Shown: positions 25,419-33,590 of the stretch, piece by piece
Numbering within the stretch: position 1 is the first letter of the stretch
Layout of the letters: each line of letters begins with the position of its first letter
Translations under genes and position numbers: made by a program
Notes under the pieces: generated by a model
Seen by the model: the letters and a program-made list of their open reading frames with translations, nothing else
Database searches by the model: none
What the model was told of the DNA's origin: nothing
From: an uncultured Treponema sp.
Lineage (GTDB): Bacteria > Spirochaetota > Spirochaetia > Treponematales > Treponemataceae
Direction of reading: 5' to 3'
Assembly: GCA_947167345.1 (NCBI GenBank)
Contig: CAMVHR010000022.1
Coordinates: 1 to 46,901 of the forward strand
Length of the DNA stretch: 46,901 bases

Positions 25419-26567
25419 TTAAACATTATTTGAATGAAATCGTTTCAAAAATTCTTCTTTATAAGATGTAAAGCGGTCTTCCTGAATGCTCTTGCGAATT
25501 TCGTTCATCATCGAATGCAGGAAATAAAGGTTATGGTAGCTGGCAAGCATAGACGAAAGAATTTCCTGTTCACGGAAAATGTGACGAAGATACGCTCTTG
25601 AATATGTGCGACACACCTTGCACTGACATTCAGCGTCGATTGGACTAAAATCATGCTCAAACCGTTTCTGTTTTATTGAAAGCATACCGTTATGAGTAAT
25701 ATATAGTCCATGACGGGCAACTCTTGTCGGCTGAACACAGTCAAACATATCAATGCCGTCTTCAACAGCTTCAAAAATATAATCAGGCGTACCAATTCCC
25801 ATTACATAGCGAGGCTTCGAATCTGGAAGGAACTGTACTGTATAACGCAGATACTCGGCAAAAACTTCAGGAGGTTCGCCAACACTTAATCCTCCAATGG
25901 CAAGACCTGGAGTATCAAGAGCACTTACAAATTCAGCACTCTGTTTCCGAAGGTCTTCAAAGAAATTTCCTTGAACAATAGGAAAAAGGATGCCCCTGTA
26001 ACCATTCTGTTTCTGGACATTCCATTCCTTTATTGCCCGTTCAGCCCATGCAGATGTGATTTTTAATGCCTGCTCAGCTTCTTTTCTTTCCACTCCATAA
26101 CCTGAACAAATGTCAAGCTGCATCTGAATGTCAGAATTTAATTTCACCTGTGTCTGCACAACATTTTCAGGAGTAAAAAGATGCTTGCTTCCGTCTATGT
26201 CACTGCGAAATGTAACTCCATCATTCTGTATTTTCCTTAGCTGAGACAAAGAAAATACCTGAAAGCCACCAGAATCAGTTAAAAAATTACGGTTCCATTT
26301 TGTAAAGCCATGAAGTCCCCCACCCTCTTGAACAATATCAGCTCCAGGACGCAAGTACATGTGGTAAGTATTTGCAAGAATTATTTCAAACCCAATCTCT
26401 TCAAGGGATTCTTTAGATACAGCCTTTACAGTACCTTTTGTTCCAACTGGCATAAAAACAGGAGTGTGAACATCTCCATGAGGAAGATGCATGATGCCAG
26501 TTCTTGCACGAGTCTTTTTTTCACCATCCATATTTTCGTGATTGATTTCAAAAAAATGTTCTACCAT
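25419..26567 (-). CDS. tgt: Queuine/preQ1 tRNA-guanine transglycosylase
   Basis: This 382-aa enzyme exchanges guanine-34 for preQ1 in GUN-anticodon tRNAs during queuosine synthesis. LTDSGGFQVFSLSQ near residue 94 holds the catalytic Asp, FDCVQPTRVARHG near 275 provides the second Asp and substrate loop, and the Zn site is CQCKVC plus a downstream Cys/His region (TYSRAYLRHIF, SYHNLYF). Length is typical for the bacterial enzyme. The TAGGA ribosome site lies 7 nt upstream. It belongs to the same minus-strand cluster as lptF/lptG, separated by 32 nt. No other queuosine genes are in the window. Confidence 0.96.
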   Translation of the reverse strand: MVEHFFEINHENMDGEKKTRARTGIMHLPHGDVHTPVFMPVGTKGTVKAVSKESLEEIGFEIILANTYHMYLRPGADIVQEGGGLHGFTKWNRNFLTDSGGFQVFSLSQLRKIQNDGVTFRSDIDGSKHLFTPENVVQTQVKLNSDIQMQLDICSGYGVERKEAEQALKITSAWAERAIKEWNVQKQNGYRGILFPIVQGNFFEDLRKQSAEFVSALDTPGLAIGGLSVGEPPEVFAEYLRYTVQFLPDSKPRYVMGIGTPDYIFEAVEDGIDMFDCVQPTRVARHGLYITHNGMLSIKQKRFEHDFSPIDAECQCKVCRTYSRAYLRHIFREQEILSSMLASYHNLYFLHSMMNEIRKSIQEDRFTSYKEEFLKRFHSNNV

Positions 26568-26599
26568 AATATAATCCTACAAAAAAAACTATGTACTAT

Positions 26600-27670
26600 C
26601 TATGTACGGGCATATTTCAAAAGCAAAGCACTAATACAGACAAAAAAAACAACAGGAAACCATTCTCCAAACACAGGCGGAATAGTACCAAATCTTGCCA
26701 TAAGCATTGTAATCATTTGCATTACATAAAATAATACTACAGCTGTTATGCTTAATGCAAGGCTGACAATCAAAACATTCTTTCGTGTTTTTCCGCTCAA
26801 TCCTATTGCAAGAAGAACGACAACCAGCACTACAAATGAAAAAGCATATTTTTTATAATATTCAGCCTTTGCTTCATTACTTGGTAAGCCAGACTTTTCC
26901 AGTTGCAATATATATTGCTTTGCTTCTGCTGCTGTGACCTCCTCAACATTAATTGAATTTCTTCTGAATGTATCAGGAGGCTCCATCAAGCGGAACAAGT
27001 GATCATAATCAACAGGATAAATGTGATATCCATTTTTGTCCTGTTTATAAAAACTTGCATTGCTCAGTTCCCAGTGGTCAGAAGCCCATACGGCACTTTC
27101 TGCATAAATCAAGCCATCAAAAGAACGATCATTGTTTCTGTACAAAACATACAATGAATACAAGCGTTCAAAACGGCTGTCAAAATATTCAGCCTTATAA
27201 ATTATCTTTCCGCCTTCGCTCATGACAACAACATTCGAATTATCATACTCAGTTTCATTGTCAAGAACTTTATTCTGCAGCGCCATTTTCTTTTCATAAC
27301 TTTTTGCAACAACAGCATCATTAAACATAAAAAGTCCGACACTCATAAATACAGAAAGAATCATCAGTGGAAAAGTAAAACGGAACAGAGATATTCCGCA
27401 TGCAAAAACAGCTAAAAGCTCATTCTTTGCATACAAGTCACTAAGCATATAGGCTGTTGCAAAAAGCATGGCAATCGGAACAGAATACCATGTAGCTTTC
27501 GGAATGTACAAAATCATTATGTGAAAAATCGCTGAGGAAGGAACGCTTTTTGAAACATATCCCCATATATTAAGCAGTAAATCAGTAAGGGACAATATGA
27601 GTACCGAAAAAATCATAGAGCCTAAGAAAATTGCAACAAATTTCCTTAACATATAAAAAACAAGTTTCAT
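26600..27670 (-). CDS. lptG: LptG-like permease (YjgP/YjgQ family)
   Basis: This 356-aa inner-membrane protein is of the LptF/LptG family, which with LptB extracts lipid from the inner membrane. Three N-terminal helices (about 10-35, 55-78, 92-118), a periplasmic beta-rich domain (about 120-265) and three C-terminal helices (about 275-352) match the family layout. Its ATG overlaps the stop of the upstream lptF-like gene (ATGA), so the pair is coupled, as expected for a heterodimer. Which member is F and which is G is assigned by gene order only. Treponemes are generally regarded as lacking LPS, so the exported lipid may be another glycolipid. Confidence 0.85.
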   Translation of the reverse strand: MKLVFYMLRKFVAIFLGSMIFSVLILSLTDLLLNIWGYVSKSVPSSAIFHIMILYIPKATWYSVPIAMLFATAYMLSDLYAKNELLAVFACGISLFRFTFPLMILSVFMSVGLFMFNDAVVAKSYEKKMALQNKVLDNETEYDNSNVVVMSEGGKIIYKAEYFDSRFERLYSLYVLYRNNDRSFDGLIYAESAVWASDHWELSNASFYKQDKNGYHIYPVDYDHLFRLMEPPDTFRRNSINVEEVTAAEAKQYILQLEKSGLPSNEAKAEYYKKYAFSFVVLVVVLLAIGLSGKTRKNVLIVSLALSITAVVLFYVMQMITMLMARFGTIPPVFGEWFPVVFFVCISALLLKYART

Positions 27671-29181
27671 TTTTTCCTAAGCCTCAAATACAAAATAATT
27701 CCTGCAATACCTATAGCAAAATTAGGAGTCCACATCATAACGAAACCATTCCATCCGCTTTTTACGCCAAAAATCTGACCAAGTATTGAAGCTGCCCAGT
27801 ATAAAACCGATATTACAATTCCGAATATCAAACCTAAAGTCAAGCCGTCACGTTTTCCAAATATCAGAGCAAGAGGAAAAGCAAGCATTGCAAAAAATAT
27901 AGAACCGAACGGCATTGAAAATTTCTTATTGAATTCAAGCTTATACTGATTAAGTCTTTTTTTAGTCACAGTCTGATCTGTTGCCATCTGCTTTATGTGC
28001 TTCCACAAATCAAAAGAAGTCATTTCCCTCGGAGCAATTCTTGTACTTGCATCCGTTATGACCGAATCAAATACATTAAATGAAGCTGTTTGAGATTCAA
28101 GGACATCAAACTTTTTTCTGTCCGAATTATCTATGGAAAATACAGTAGTCTTTCCCATATTAAACTTCATCAGGACACCTTCTTCCTGAGACTTTTCAAC
28201 AGATCCTTTTCCGGTAACAATTATGCGATCATTTCCGTCATTATCTACATTGAAGAAGACCATGTCCTGAATAATATTATCATCACTGACATTTCCTATA
28301 ACAACAGAAATTTTATTCATCCGCTTTATAGTATTGGCTTCTATTTCTACAGCCGGATCCGATTGCTTTATTTCATGCGTCAGACGGTTAAACTTAAGTA
28401 TTCCAAGCGGAAGAAAATAATCATTCATTACAAAACTAAATGATGATATTAACAATCCCATCACAAGAACCGGAATCAATATCAAAGAATACCGTTGTCC
28501 TGTAGCCCTTAAAATCATTATCTCATTGTCAGTAACCATTCTTCCAAGGCACATTAAAAACCCTACAAGCGTTGCAAATGGTGCAGATTGTGCAACAATC
28601 GAGGGCAGACAGTACAATATGAGTTTTAATACAGCAGAAACTTTTACGTGTTGACGCAAAATAGTTTCTGCAAGAAGAAGAATATTATTAACAAAGAATA
28701 CCACAAAAAAGAAGCAGAAACATATTGCAAAATACATGAACAATTCTTTACACAGGTATTTAAGAAGAACATGACCTTCAAAGAGATTTGTTTTTTTACG
28801 GGATTTTTCTTTTTCAGGCTCTTTACTTACTGTAACAACAGCAGTTGTTGGGTTTTCTGTTTTTGCAACTTGATTTTTTAGCGGCTCTTCTTCTACAGCG
28901 AAATCTTTTTTTGCAGCCTGCTCTTTTGCAGCCTGCTCTTTTACGAGAGTTTGCTCTTTTTTTCTTTCGGCATTCTTTTTTTCAAGAGCCATGGCCTTTT
29001 TATACTGCTCAATATCTTTTAATGATAAAGACAGTTCGCTTTCATCTTCAGAAGATTTTGATTGCAGTTTTTTTATTAAATCTTCCTTTTTATTCTGTTT
29101 TTGTACAGAATTTGCCCCCCTAACAGCAGGCAAGTGAGATTTTTTTTCTATTTTTATTTCATCAAGATAATCGAAATCCAT
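27667..29181 (-). CDS. lptF: LptF-like permease with long charged N-terminal extension
   Basis: This 504-aa member of the LptF/LptG family is longer than the usual 360 residues. The first 135 residues are highly charged, with Lys/Glu/Gln runs and the repeat KEQAA KEQAA KK, and look disordered or coiled-coil. The family core begins near 138 (LLKYLCKELFMYFA) with three helices, a periplasmic domain (about 270-405), and three helices from about 425. The start at ATG 29181 overlaps the dut stop. A start nearer the core was considered, but continuous coding and coupling to dut favour the long form. The extension would be cytoplasmic, next to the LptB ATPase, so it may regulate or recruit. Confidence 0.85.
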   Translation of the reverse strand: MDFDYLDEIKIEKKSHLPAVRGANSVQKQNKKEDLIKKLQSKSSEDESELSLSLKDIEQYKKAMALEKKNAERKKEQTLVKEQAAKEQAAKKDFAVEEEPLKNQVAKTENPTTAVVTVSKEPEKEKSRKKTNLFEGHVLLKYLCKELFMYFAICFCFFFVVFFVNNILLLAETILRQHVKVSAVLKLILYCLPSIVAQSAPFATLVGFLMCLGRMVTDNEIMILRATGQRYSLILIPVLVMGLLISSFSFVMNDYFLPLGILKFNRLTHEIKQSDPAVEIEANTIKRMNKISVVIGNVSDDNIIQDMVFFNVDNDGNDRIIVTGKGSVEKSQEEGVLMKFNMGKTTVFSIDNSDRKKFDVLESQTASFNVFDSVITDASTRIAPREMTSFDLWKHIKQMATDQTVTKKRLNQYKLEFNKKFSMPFGSIFFAMLAFPLALIFGKRDGLTLGLIFGIVISVLYWAASILGQIFGVKSGWNGFVMMWTPNFAIGIAGIILYLRLRKK

Positions 29182-29621
29182 TACTTGCCGGTGCTCCCAA
29201 AGCCTCCTTCTCCACGTTCTGTAGAAGAAATCTTTTTAACACAGCTAAACAAGCCTCTTGTTACAGGAGCCACAACAATCTGTGCAATGCGGTCTTTATT
29301 CTGAACCGTAAAGTCTTCCTTACCAAAATTCATCAAAAGAACTTTTAACTCTCCACGATAATCGCTATCAATTGTACCAGGAGTATTTAAGACAGTTATG
29401 CAATTCTTGAATGCCAGACCGCTTCGTGGACGAACCTGTATTTCATAGCCTTCTGGAATTTCAAAAAACAGACCTGTCGGAATTAAAGCTGACTGCATTG
29501 AATGAATTACTACTGGTTCAGTAATGCAGGCACAAACATCAGCTCCGGCAGCTCCCGCAGTTTTGTAAACAGGAAGCTCTGCATCATCATTTTTCATGCA
29601 TGGTATTTTTATTTCTGTCAT
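29181..29621 (-). CDS. dut: dUTP diphosphatase
   Basis: This 146-aa trimeric dUTPase hydrolyses dUTP to dUMP and pyrophosphate. All five family motifs are visible: AGAADVCA near the N-terminus, [27 protein letters not shown] with the catalytic Asp, KDRIAQIVV, and the C-terminal [10 protein letters not shown] arm. The ATG at 29621 is chosen because GGGAGGA precedes it by 9 nt and it follows the M16 stop by 2 nt; a longer ORF to 29669 exists but overlaps the M16 gene and lacks support. Its stop overlaps the lptF start by 1-3 nt. Confidence 0.96.
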   Translation of the reverse strand: MTEIKIPCMKNDDAELPVYKTAGAAGADVCACITEPVVIHSMQSALIPTGLFFEIPEGYEIQVRPRSGLAFKNCITVLNTPGTIDSDYRGELKVLLMNFGKEDFTVQNKDRIAQIVVAPVTRGLFSCVKKISSTERGEGGFGSTGK

Positions 29622-29623
29622 TG

Positions 29624-30901
29624 CTAAAGTTCCTCCCGACTCGAAGCTCCGTAAGCCACAAACGCACAATTATTTTTATTAAGAAGTTTTTTTACAAAGG
29701 CAATAATATCTTCTTTTGTTACAAGTCGTATATTTCTAATAATATCATCGGTTTCATAGAAAGGAAATCCAAGAGAATAATTTCTTTGAAGGCGTTTCAT
29801 GATGTACTCAACATCTTCGCCGTTAATAATTTCTTCACCGCACAAATGCTCTTTTGCAGCTTCTATTTCTTCATCCGAAAAATCATCTGTCTCAAAACGT
29901 TCCAGTTCTTGCTGCAAAAGTCGGGCAACAAGCTTTCCATTTGCCTTGTCGCAAGAAGTATACGCGCTCCATAAGGCAGCACCTTCAAAATCCGATGCAA
30001 AACTGTACACATTATAGCATAGCCCGCTTGACTCCCGTAAAGACTGAAACAATCTACTACTCATAGTATCTCCGGCAAGTGCATTAAACACATCAAGAAC
30101 AACGTCATCTTTTGGAGAAAGAGGCACAGGAATCGGATACGCCTGAATAAGATGCAGCTGAGTAAAATCTGTAGGAATAAAATTGCTTCCACTTTTCCAG
30201 ACAGGAGTGTCATTATAATGCCTTTGCTCAGGAAGTTTTTTTGGCACAGAATGACAAGGCAAATGCAAAAGTTCTTCTATTAATTCTTGCTCGTCAAAAT
30301 TTCCAGCACACACAACAGTAAGTTCTCCAGAAACAAAATAAGTTTTATACCATTGTAAAATCTGAGCACGAGTAAGACTGTCTACATCTTCAATAGAGCC
30401 TGTAATGCTTCTGCTTATGTTTTGTTCCGGCCAGACGCACAAAGCAGCGGCATCCATAGCACATCCTTCCGCATCATCAAGAGAAGCTGAAATTTCATTC
30501 TCAACAACAGTCCGTTCTTTCTGAAGTTCCTGCTCAGGAAAAAGTGCATTACACGACATATCACACAAAGCATGCATTGCCTTGCGAACATTATTTTCAA
30601 ATGAAGGAATCGTACAGTACACACAAACATTTTCCCTGTCCGTAAAGGCATTCACATAGCCGCCGGCTTTATCAAAAAAAAGAGAAAGTTCTCTGGCAGA
30701 TTTTTCCGTAGTTCCTTTAAACAATAGATGCTCAATAAAATGCGTTATTCCATGCTCACCAGCATGCTCGTTTCTTGAACCAACAGCAAACCAGAAACCA
30801 ATTGATGCAATTCTGTGTTCAGGCATCTTCTGAGTAATAAGCATTACATTATTTTTCAAGAGTTGCTTTTCAGCTGAATTTATCTGTTTTTGGGCAGGCA
30901 T
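29624..30901 (-). CDS. M16-family zinc metallopeptidase
   Basis: This 425-aa pitrilysin/insulinase-type peptidase is related to mitochondrial processing peptidase and B. subtilis MlpA. The inverted zinc motif HxxEH is HFIEH at residues 54-58, and the third ligand lies in [14 protein letters not shown] near 130. The second, non-catalytic half begins around 215. Short single-unit members act as dimers or with partners. It follows pnp, as M16 genes do in several bacteria, but a strong terminator separates them, and dut starts 2 nt after its stop. No signal peptide is apparent, so it is cytosolic or released by another route. Confidence 0.92.
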   Translation of the reverse strand: MPAQKQINSAEKQLLKNNVMLITQKMPEHRIASIGFWFAVGSRNEHAGEHGITHFIEHLLFKGTTEKSARELSLFFDKAGGYVNAFTDRENVCVYCTIPSFENNVRKAMHALCDMSCNALFPEQELQKERTVVENEISASLDDAEGCAMDAAALCVWPEQNISRSITGSIEDVDSLTRAQILQWYKTYFVSGELTVVCAGNFDEQELIEELLHLPCHSVPKKLPEQRHYNDTPVWKSGSNFIPTDFTQLHLIQAYPIPVPLSPKDDVVLDVFNALAGDTMSSRLFQSLRESSGLCYNVYSFASDFEGAALWSAYTSCDKANGKLVARLLQQELERFETDDFSDEEIEAAKEHLCGEEIINGEDVEYIMKRLQRNYSLGFPFYETDDIIRNIRLVTKEDIIAFVKKLLNKNNCAFVAYGASSREEL

Positions 30902-30911
30902 GTTTTATTCC

Positions 30912-30962
30912 ATAAAAAAACCACGAAACATCTCCTATTAAAAATAGAGATGCATCGTGGTT
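30912..30962 (-). terminator. Terminator of the rpsO-pnp transcript
   Basis: On the plus strand AACCACGA (30919-30926) plus ACATCTC pairs with GAGATGCATCGTGGTT (30947-30962). Read on the minus strand the stem is followed by seven T residues, typical of an intrinsic terminator 20 nt after the pnp stop. Confidence 0.88.
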
Positions 30963-30982
30963 CTATTCATTTATAGAGAATT

Positions 30983-33088
30983 TTATTTATTCTTTTTTTC
31001 CTGCTCTTCAAGAGCATCAATGTAAGAAAGGTTAAGACGTCCCATCTTATCAACTTCAAGAAGCTTTACAGGAATTACCTGACCTTCTTTCAGCACATCA
31101 GTTACCTTTTCAACACGGCTTCTTGAAAGCTTAGAAATGTGGCACAAGCCTTCTTTTCCAGGAAGAATTTCTACGAATGCACCAAAGTCCATGATGCGCT
31201 TTACAGTACCATTGTAAATGGTACCTGGCTCAGGATCTTCACAGATTCCCTTTACAGCTGCCTTTGCAGCATCTGTAGCTTTTCCAGTCTTGCCGTAAAT
31301 TGTTACAGTACCATCATCATCAGTATTGATTGTAACACCGTACTGAGAGCACAAAGCCTTTACATTCTTTCCGCCTGGTCCAATCAAAGCTCCTATCTTA
31401 TCAACAGGAATCTTCAAAGATTCAATTTTTGGTGCAAATGCACTGATTGGCTGAGGCTTGCTGATGCACTGTTCCATTATGTCAAGAATATGATTGCGGC
31501 CGCGCTTTGCCTGATCAAGAGCCTTGCGCATAATGTCCATAGAAACACCGGCAATCTTAATATCCATCTGGAAACCAGTAATACCATCACGAGTACCAGC
31601 TACCTTAAAGTCCATGTCTCCAAGATGATCTTCTTCACCAAGAATATCAGAAAGGATTGCATATTTCTTATACTGAGGTCCGTCAGTAATCAAGCCCATT
31701 GCAATACCAGCAACCATCTTTTTCATTGGTACACCAGCTGCAAGAAGTGAAAGACATCCACCACAAGTAGAAGCCTGTGAAGAAGAACCGTTAGATTCCA
31801 TAATCTCTGATACAACACGAATTGTATAAGGGAATTCTTCACGACTAGGAATCATAGGAGCAAGAGAACGGCGTGCAAGATTTCCATGTCCAATCTCACG
31901 GCGACCAGTAGAAAGCTTGCCTACTTCACCAACAGAATATGGAGGGAAGTTATAATGAAGGATAAAGTTTTCGCTTCTGTCGCCTTCAATATCATCATAA
32001 ACCTGCTCATCCATAGCTGTACCAAGAGTTGTAACAGCAAGAGACTGAGTTTCACCGCGAGTAAACAGAGCACTTCCATGAGGACGTGGCAATACGTTTA
32101 TTTCGCATGTAATAGGACGAATGTCCTCAGTTCCACGTCCATCAATACGCAATCCCTTTTCAAGAATGCTGGAACGGAGCAAGCGGTACTGAATATCATC
32201 AAACAAAGCATCAAAAAGCTTTTTCTGAGTTTCATCTTCAAGCTGCTCGGCATGATTTGCAGCGACCTTTGCCTTTACTTCTTTTACAGCCTTTCCGCGA
32301 GCCATCTTTCCCTTAAGGAAGCAAGCTTCCTGCATCAAAGGTGTAGCTTCAGCTTCAATTGCATCTGCATTTTCAAGTTTTACATCAAACGGAGCAAGAG
32401 GAAGCTTTTCTTTTCCGCATTTTGCACGGAGTTCTTCCTGAAGCTCACACATATCACGGATAAAATCCTGAGCTTTGGCAAGTGCACCAAGCATTACATC
32501 TTCAGAAACTTCATTTGCACCACCTTCAACCATTGTAAAACCGTCTTTAGTACCGGCAACAACAATCTCAAGCTGAGCCTTTTCAATCAAGTCATAAGTT
32601 GGATTCAAGACATAATCGCCGTTAACATAAATAACACGAACTCCAGCAACAGGACCATTAAACGGAATATCACTAATTGTAACTGCTGCAGAAGATGCAA
32701 TAACAGCAAGAATATCAGGTGGGTTAACACCGTCTACAGATACACATGTCGGAACAATCTGCAATTCACGTCCGAATTCAGGATAAAAAAGAGGACGCAT
32801 AGGACGGTCAATAAGACGACTTACAAGAATTTCCTTATCCTTAGGACGACCTTCCCTCTTTACAAAACCACCAGGAATCTTTCCTGCGGCATAAAATTTT
32901 TCATTGTAATCGACAGTAACAGGAACAAAATCCAATCCTTCTTTTACTTCACTTGAAGCACAAACTGTTGCAATAACAGAAGTTCCTCCAAACTGTGCAT
33001 AAACACAACCATTAGCCTGCTTACCGATTTTTCCTGTTTCAAGAATCAGTTCTGTGTCACCGATTTTTCTAGTTACTCTTTCTACCAT
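30983..33088 (-). CDS. pnp: Polyribonucleotide nucleotidyltransferase (PNPase)
   Basis: This 701-aa phosphorolytic 3'-5' exoribonuclease is a core RNA decay enzyme. Two RNase PH domains are visible (N-terminal FVPVTVDYNEKFYAAGKIPGG; second domain with GRREIGHGNLARRSL around 400 and the catalytic region GDMDFKVAGTRDGITGFQMD around 490), joined by the helical linker. A KH domain (KIGALIGPGGKNVKAL, about 560) and S1 domain (IMDFGAFVEILPGKEGLCHIS, about 625) bind RNA. Length and domain order are standard. It follows rpsO with a 157-nt leader containing strong stem-loops, matching the rpsO-pnp arrangement in which PNPase controls its own leader in other bacteria. Confidence 0.97.
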   Translation of the reverse strand: MVERVTRKIGDTELILETGKIGKQANGCVYAQFGGTSVIATVCASSEVKEGLDFVPVTVDYNEKFYAAGKIPGGFVKREGRPKDKEILVSRLIDRPMRPLFYPEFGRELQIVPTCVSVDGVNPPDILAVIASSAAVTISDIPFNGPVAGVRVIYVNGDYVLNPTYDLIEKAQLEIVVAGTKDGFTMVEGGANEVSEDVMLGALAKAQDFIRDMCELQEELRAKCGKEKLPLAPFDVKLENADAIEAEATPLMQEACFLKGKMARGKAVKEVKAKVAANHAEQLEDETQKKLFDALFDDIQYRLLRSSILEKGLRIDGRGTEDIRPITCEINVLPRPHGSALFTRGETQSLAVTTLGTAMDEQVYDDIEGDRSENFILHYNFPPYSVGEVGKLSTGRREIGHGNLARRSLAPMIPSREEFPYTIRVVSEIMESNGSSSQASTCGGCLSLLAAGVPMKKMVAGIAMGLITDGPQYKKYAILSDILGEEDHLGDMDFKVAGTRDGITGFQMDIKIAGVSMDIMRKALDQAKRGRNHILDIMEQCISKPQPISAFAPKIESLKIPVDKIGALIGPGGKNVKALCSQYGVTINTDDDGTVTIYGKTGKATDAAKAAVKGICEDPEPGTIYNGTVKRIMDFGAFVEILPGKEGLCHISKLSRSRVEKVTDVLKEGQVIPVKLLEVDKMGRLNLSYIDALEEQEKKNK

Positions 33089-33192
33089 TGTTTCCTTCTA
33101 AAATTTCATTCATTCTTTTTCAACTTGATGCCATTATGCATCATGCTGACGGATACACCGTTTGAACAGCCGGCACACCCGATATTAAATAT

Positions 33193-33236
33193 AAAAGGCA
33201 GCTTTTATCAACAGACTGTGATGTAAGCTGCCTTTT
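33193..33236. terminator. Strong stem-loop between rpsO and pnp
   Basis: AAAAGGCAGCTT (33193-33204) and AAGCTGCCTTTT (33225-33236) form a perfect 12-bp stem with a 20-nt loop. It can act as a partial terminator of rpsO on the minus strand and as a processing site in the pnp leader. Smaller hairpins (ACGG/CCGT, GATGC/GCATC) follow toward the pnp start. In E. coli the corresponding region is cut by RNase III and autoregulates pnp; whether this applies here is not known. Confidence 0.8.
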
Positions 33237-33245
33237 ACACAGAAT

Positions 33246-33515
33246 CTATTTACGAAGTCCAAGATCCTTTATCAACTGACGGTAAGCTGCAAGATCCTTG
33301 CGCTGATAATACTTCATAAGTCTTCTGCGCTGTCCTACATCCTTCAGCAATGCACGTGATGCAGTTGCATCTTTTGGAAACTGCTTGCAGTGAGCTGTCA
33401 ATTCCTTAATGCGCTCTGTGAGCAATGCAATCTGAACCTTTGAATTTCCTGTGTCCTTATCATTTGCACCAAACTTTGATACCAATGAAGAAGTCGTTTC
33501 TTTTGTAAGTGCCAT
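33246..33515 (-). CDS. rpsO: 30S ribosomal protein S15
   Basis: This 89-aa primary 16S rRNA-binding protein of the small subunit platform has the expected length. The S15 signature region around LTERIKELTAHCKQFPKDATASRALLKDVGQRRRLMKYYQRKD (residues 30-73, given here as the family's helices) is present, with the conserved basic LLKDVGQRRRLM segment. An AAGGAG site lies 6 nt before the ATG. It is placed between truB/ribF and pnp, the classical bacterial order. Confidence 0.98.
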   Translation of the reverse strand: MALTKETTSSLVSKFGANDKDTGNSKVQIALLTERIKELTAHCKQFPKDATASRALLKDVGQRRRLMKYYQRKDLAAYRQLIKDLGLRK

Positions 33516-33590
33516 AACTTACTCCTTAAAATTAATATATTTTACCATGATACAAAGCAGCATGCTCGACTCTCATGCAACAATGCATCA

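Noticed and set aside
29622..29669. Longer N-terminus of dUTPase
   Set aside because: Would overlap the M16 gene; the ATG at 29621 has a strong GGGAGGA site and matches the normal family N-terminus.
31886..32956. Long plus-strand ORF (356 codons) opposite pnp
   Set aside because: It is antisense to a full-length PNPase gene, has improbable composition (rich in Asn, Thr, Ser, Cys, Lys) and no recognisable domain or ribosome site; a shadow frame.
33089..33245. Possible riboswitch in the rpsO-pnp leader
   Set aside because: Hairpins are present, but no known riboswitch core is recognised; ribosomal/PNPase leader control is the simpler reading.
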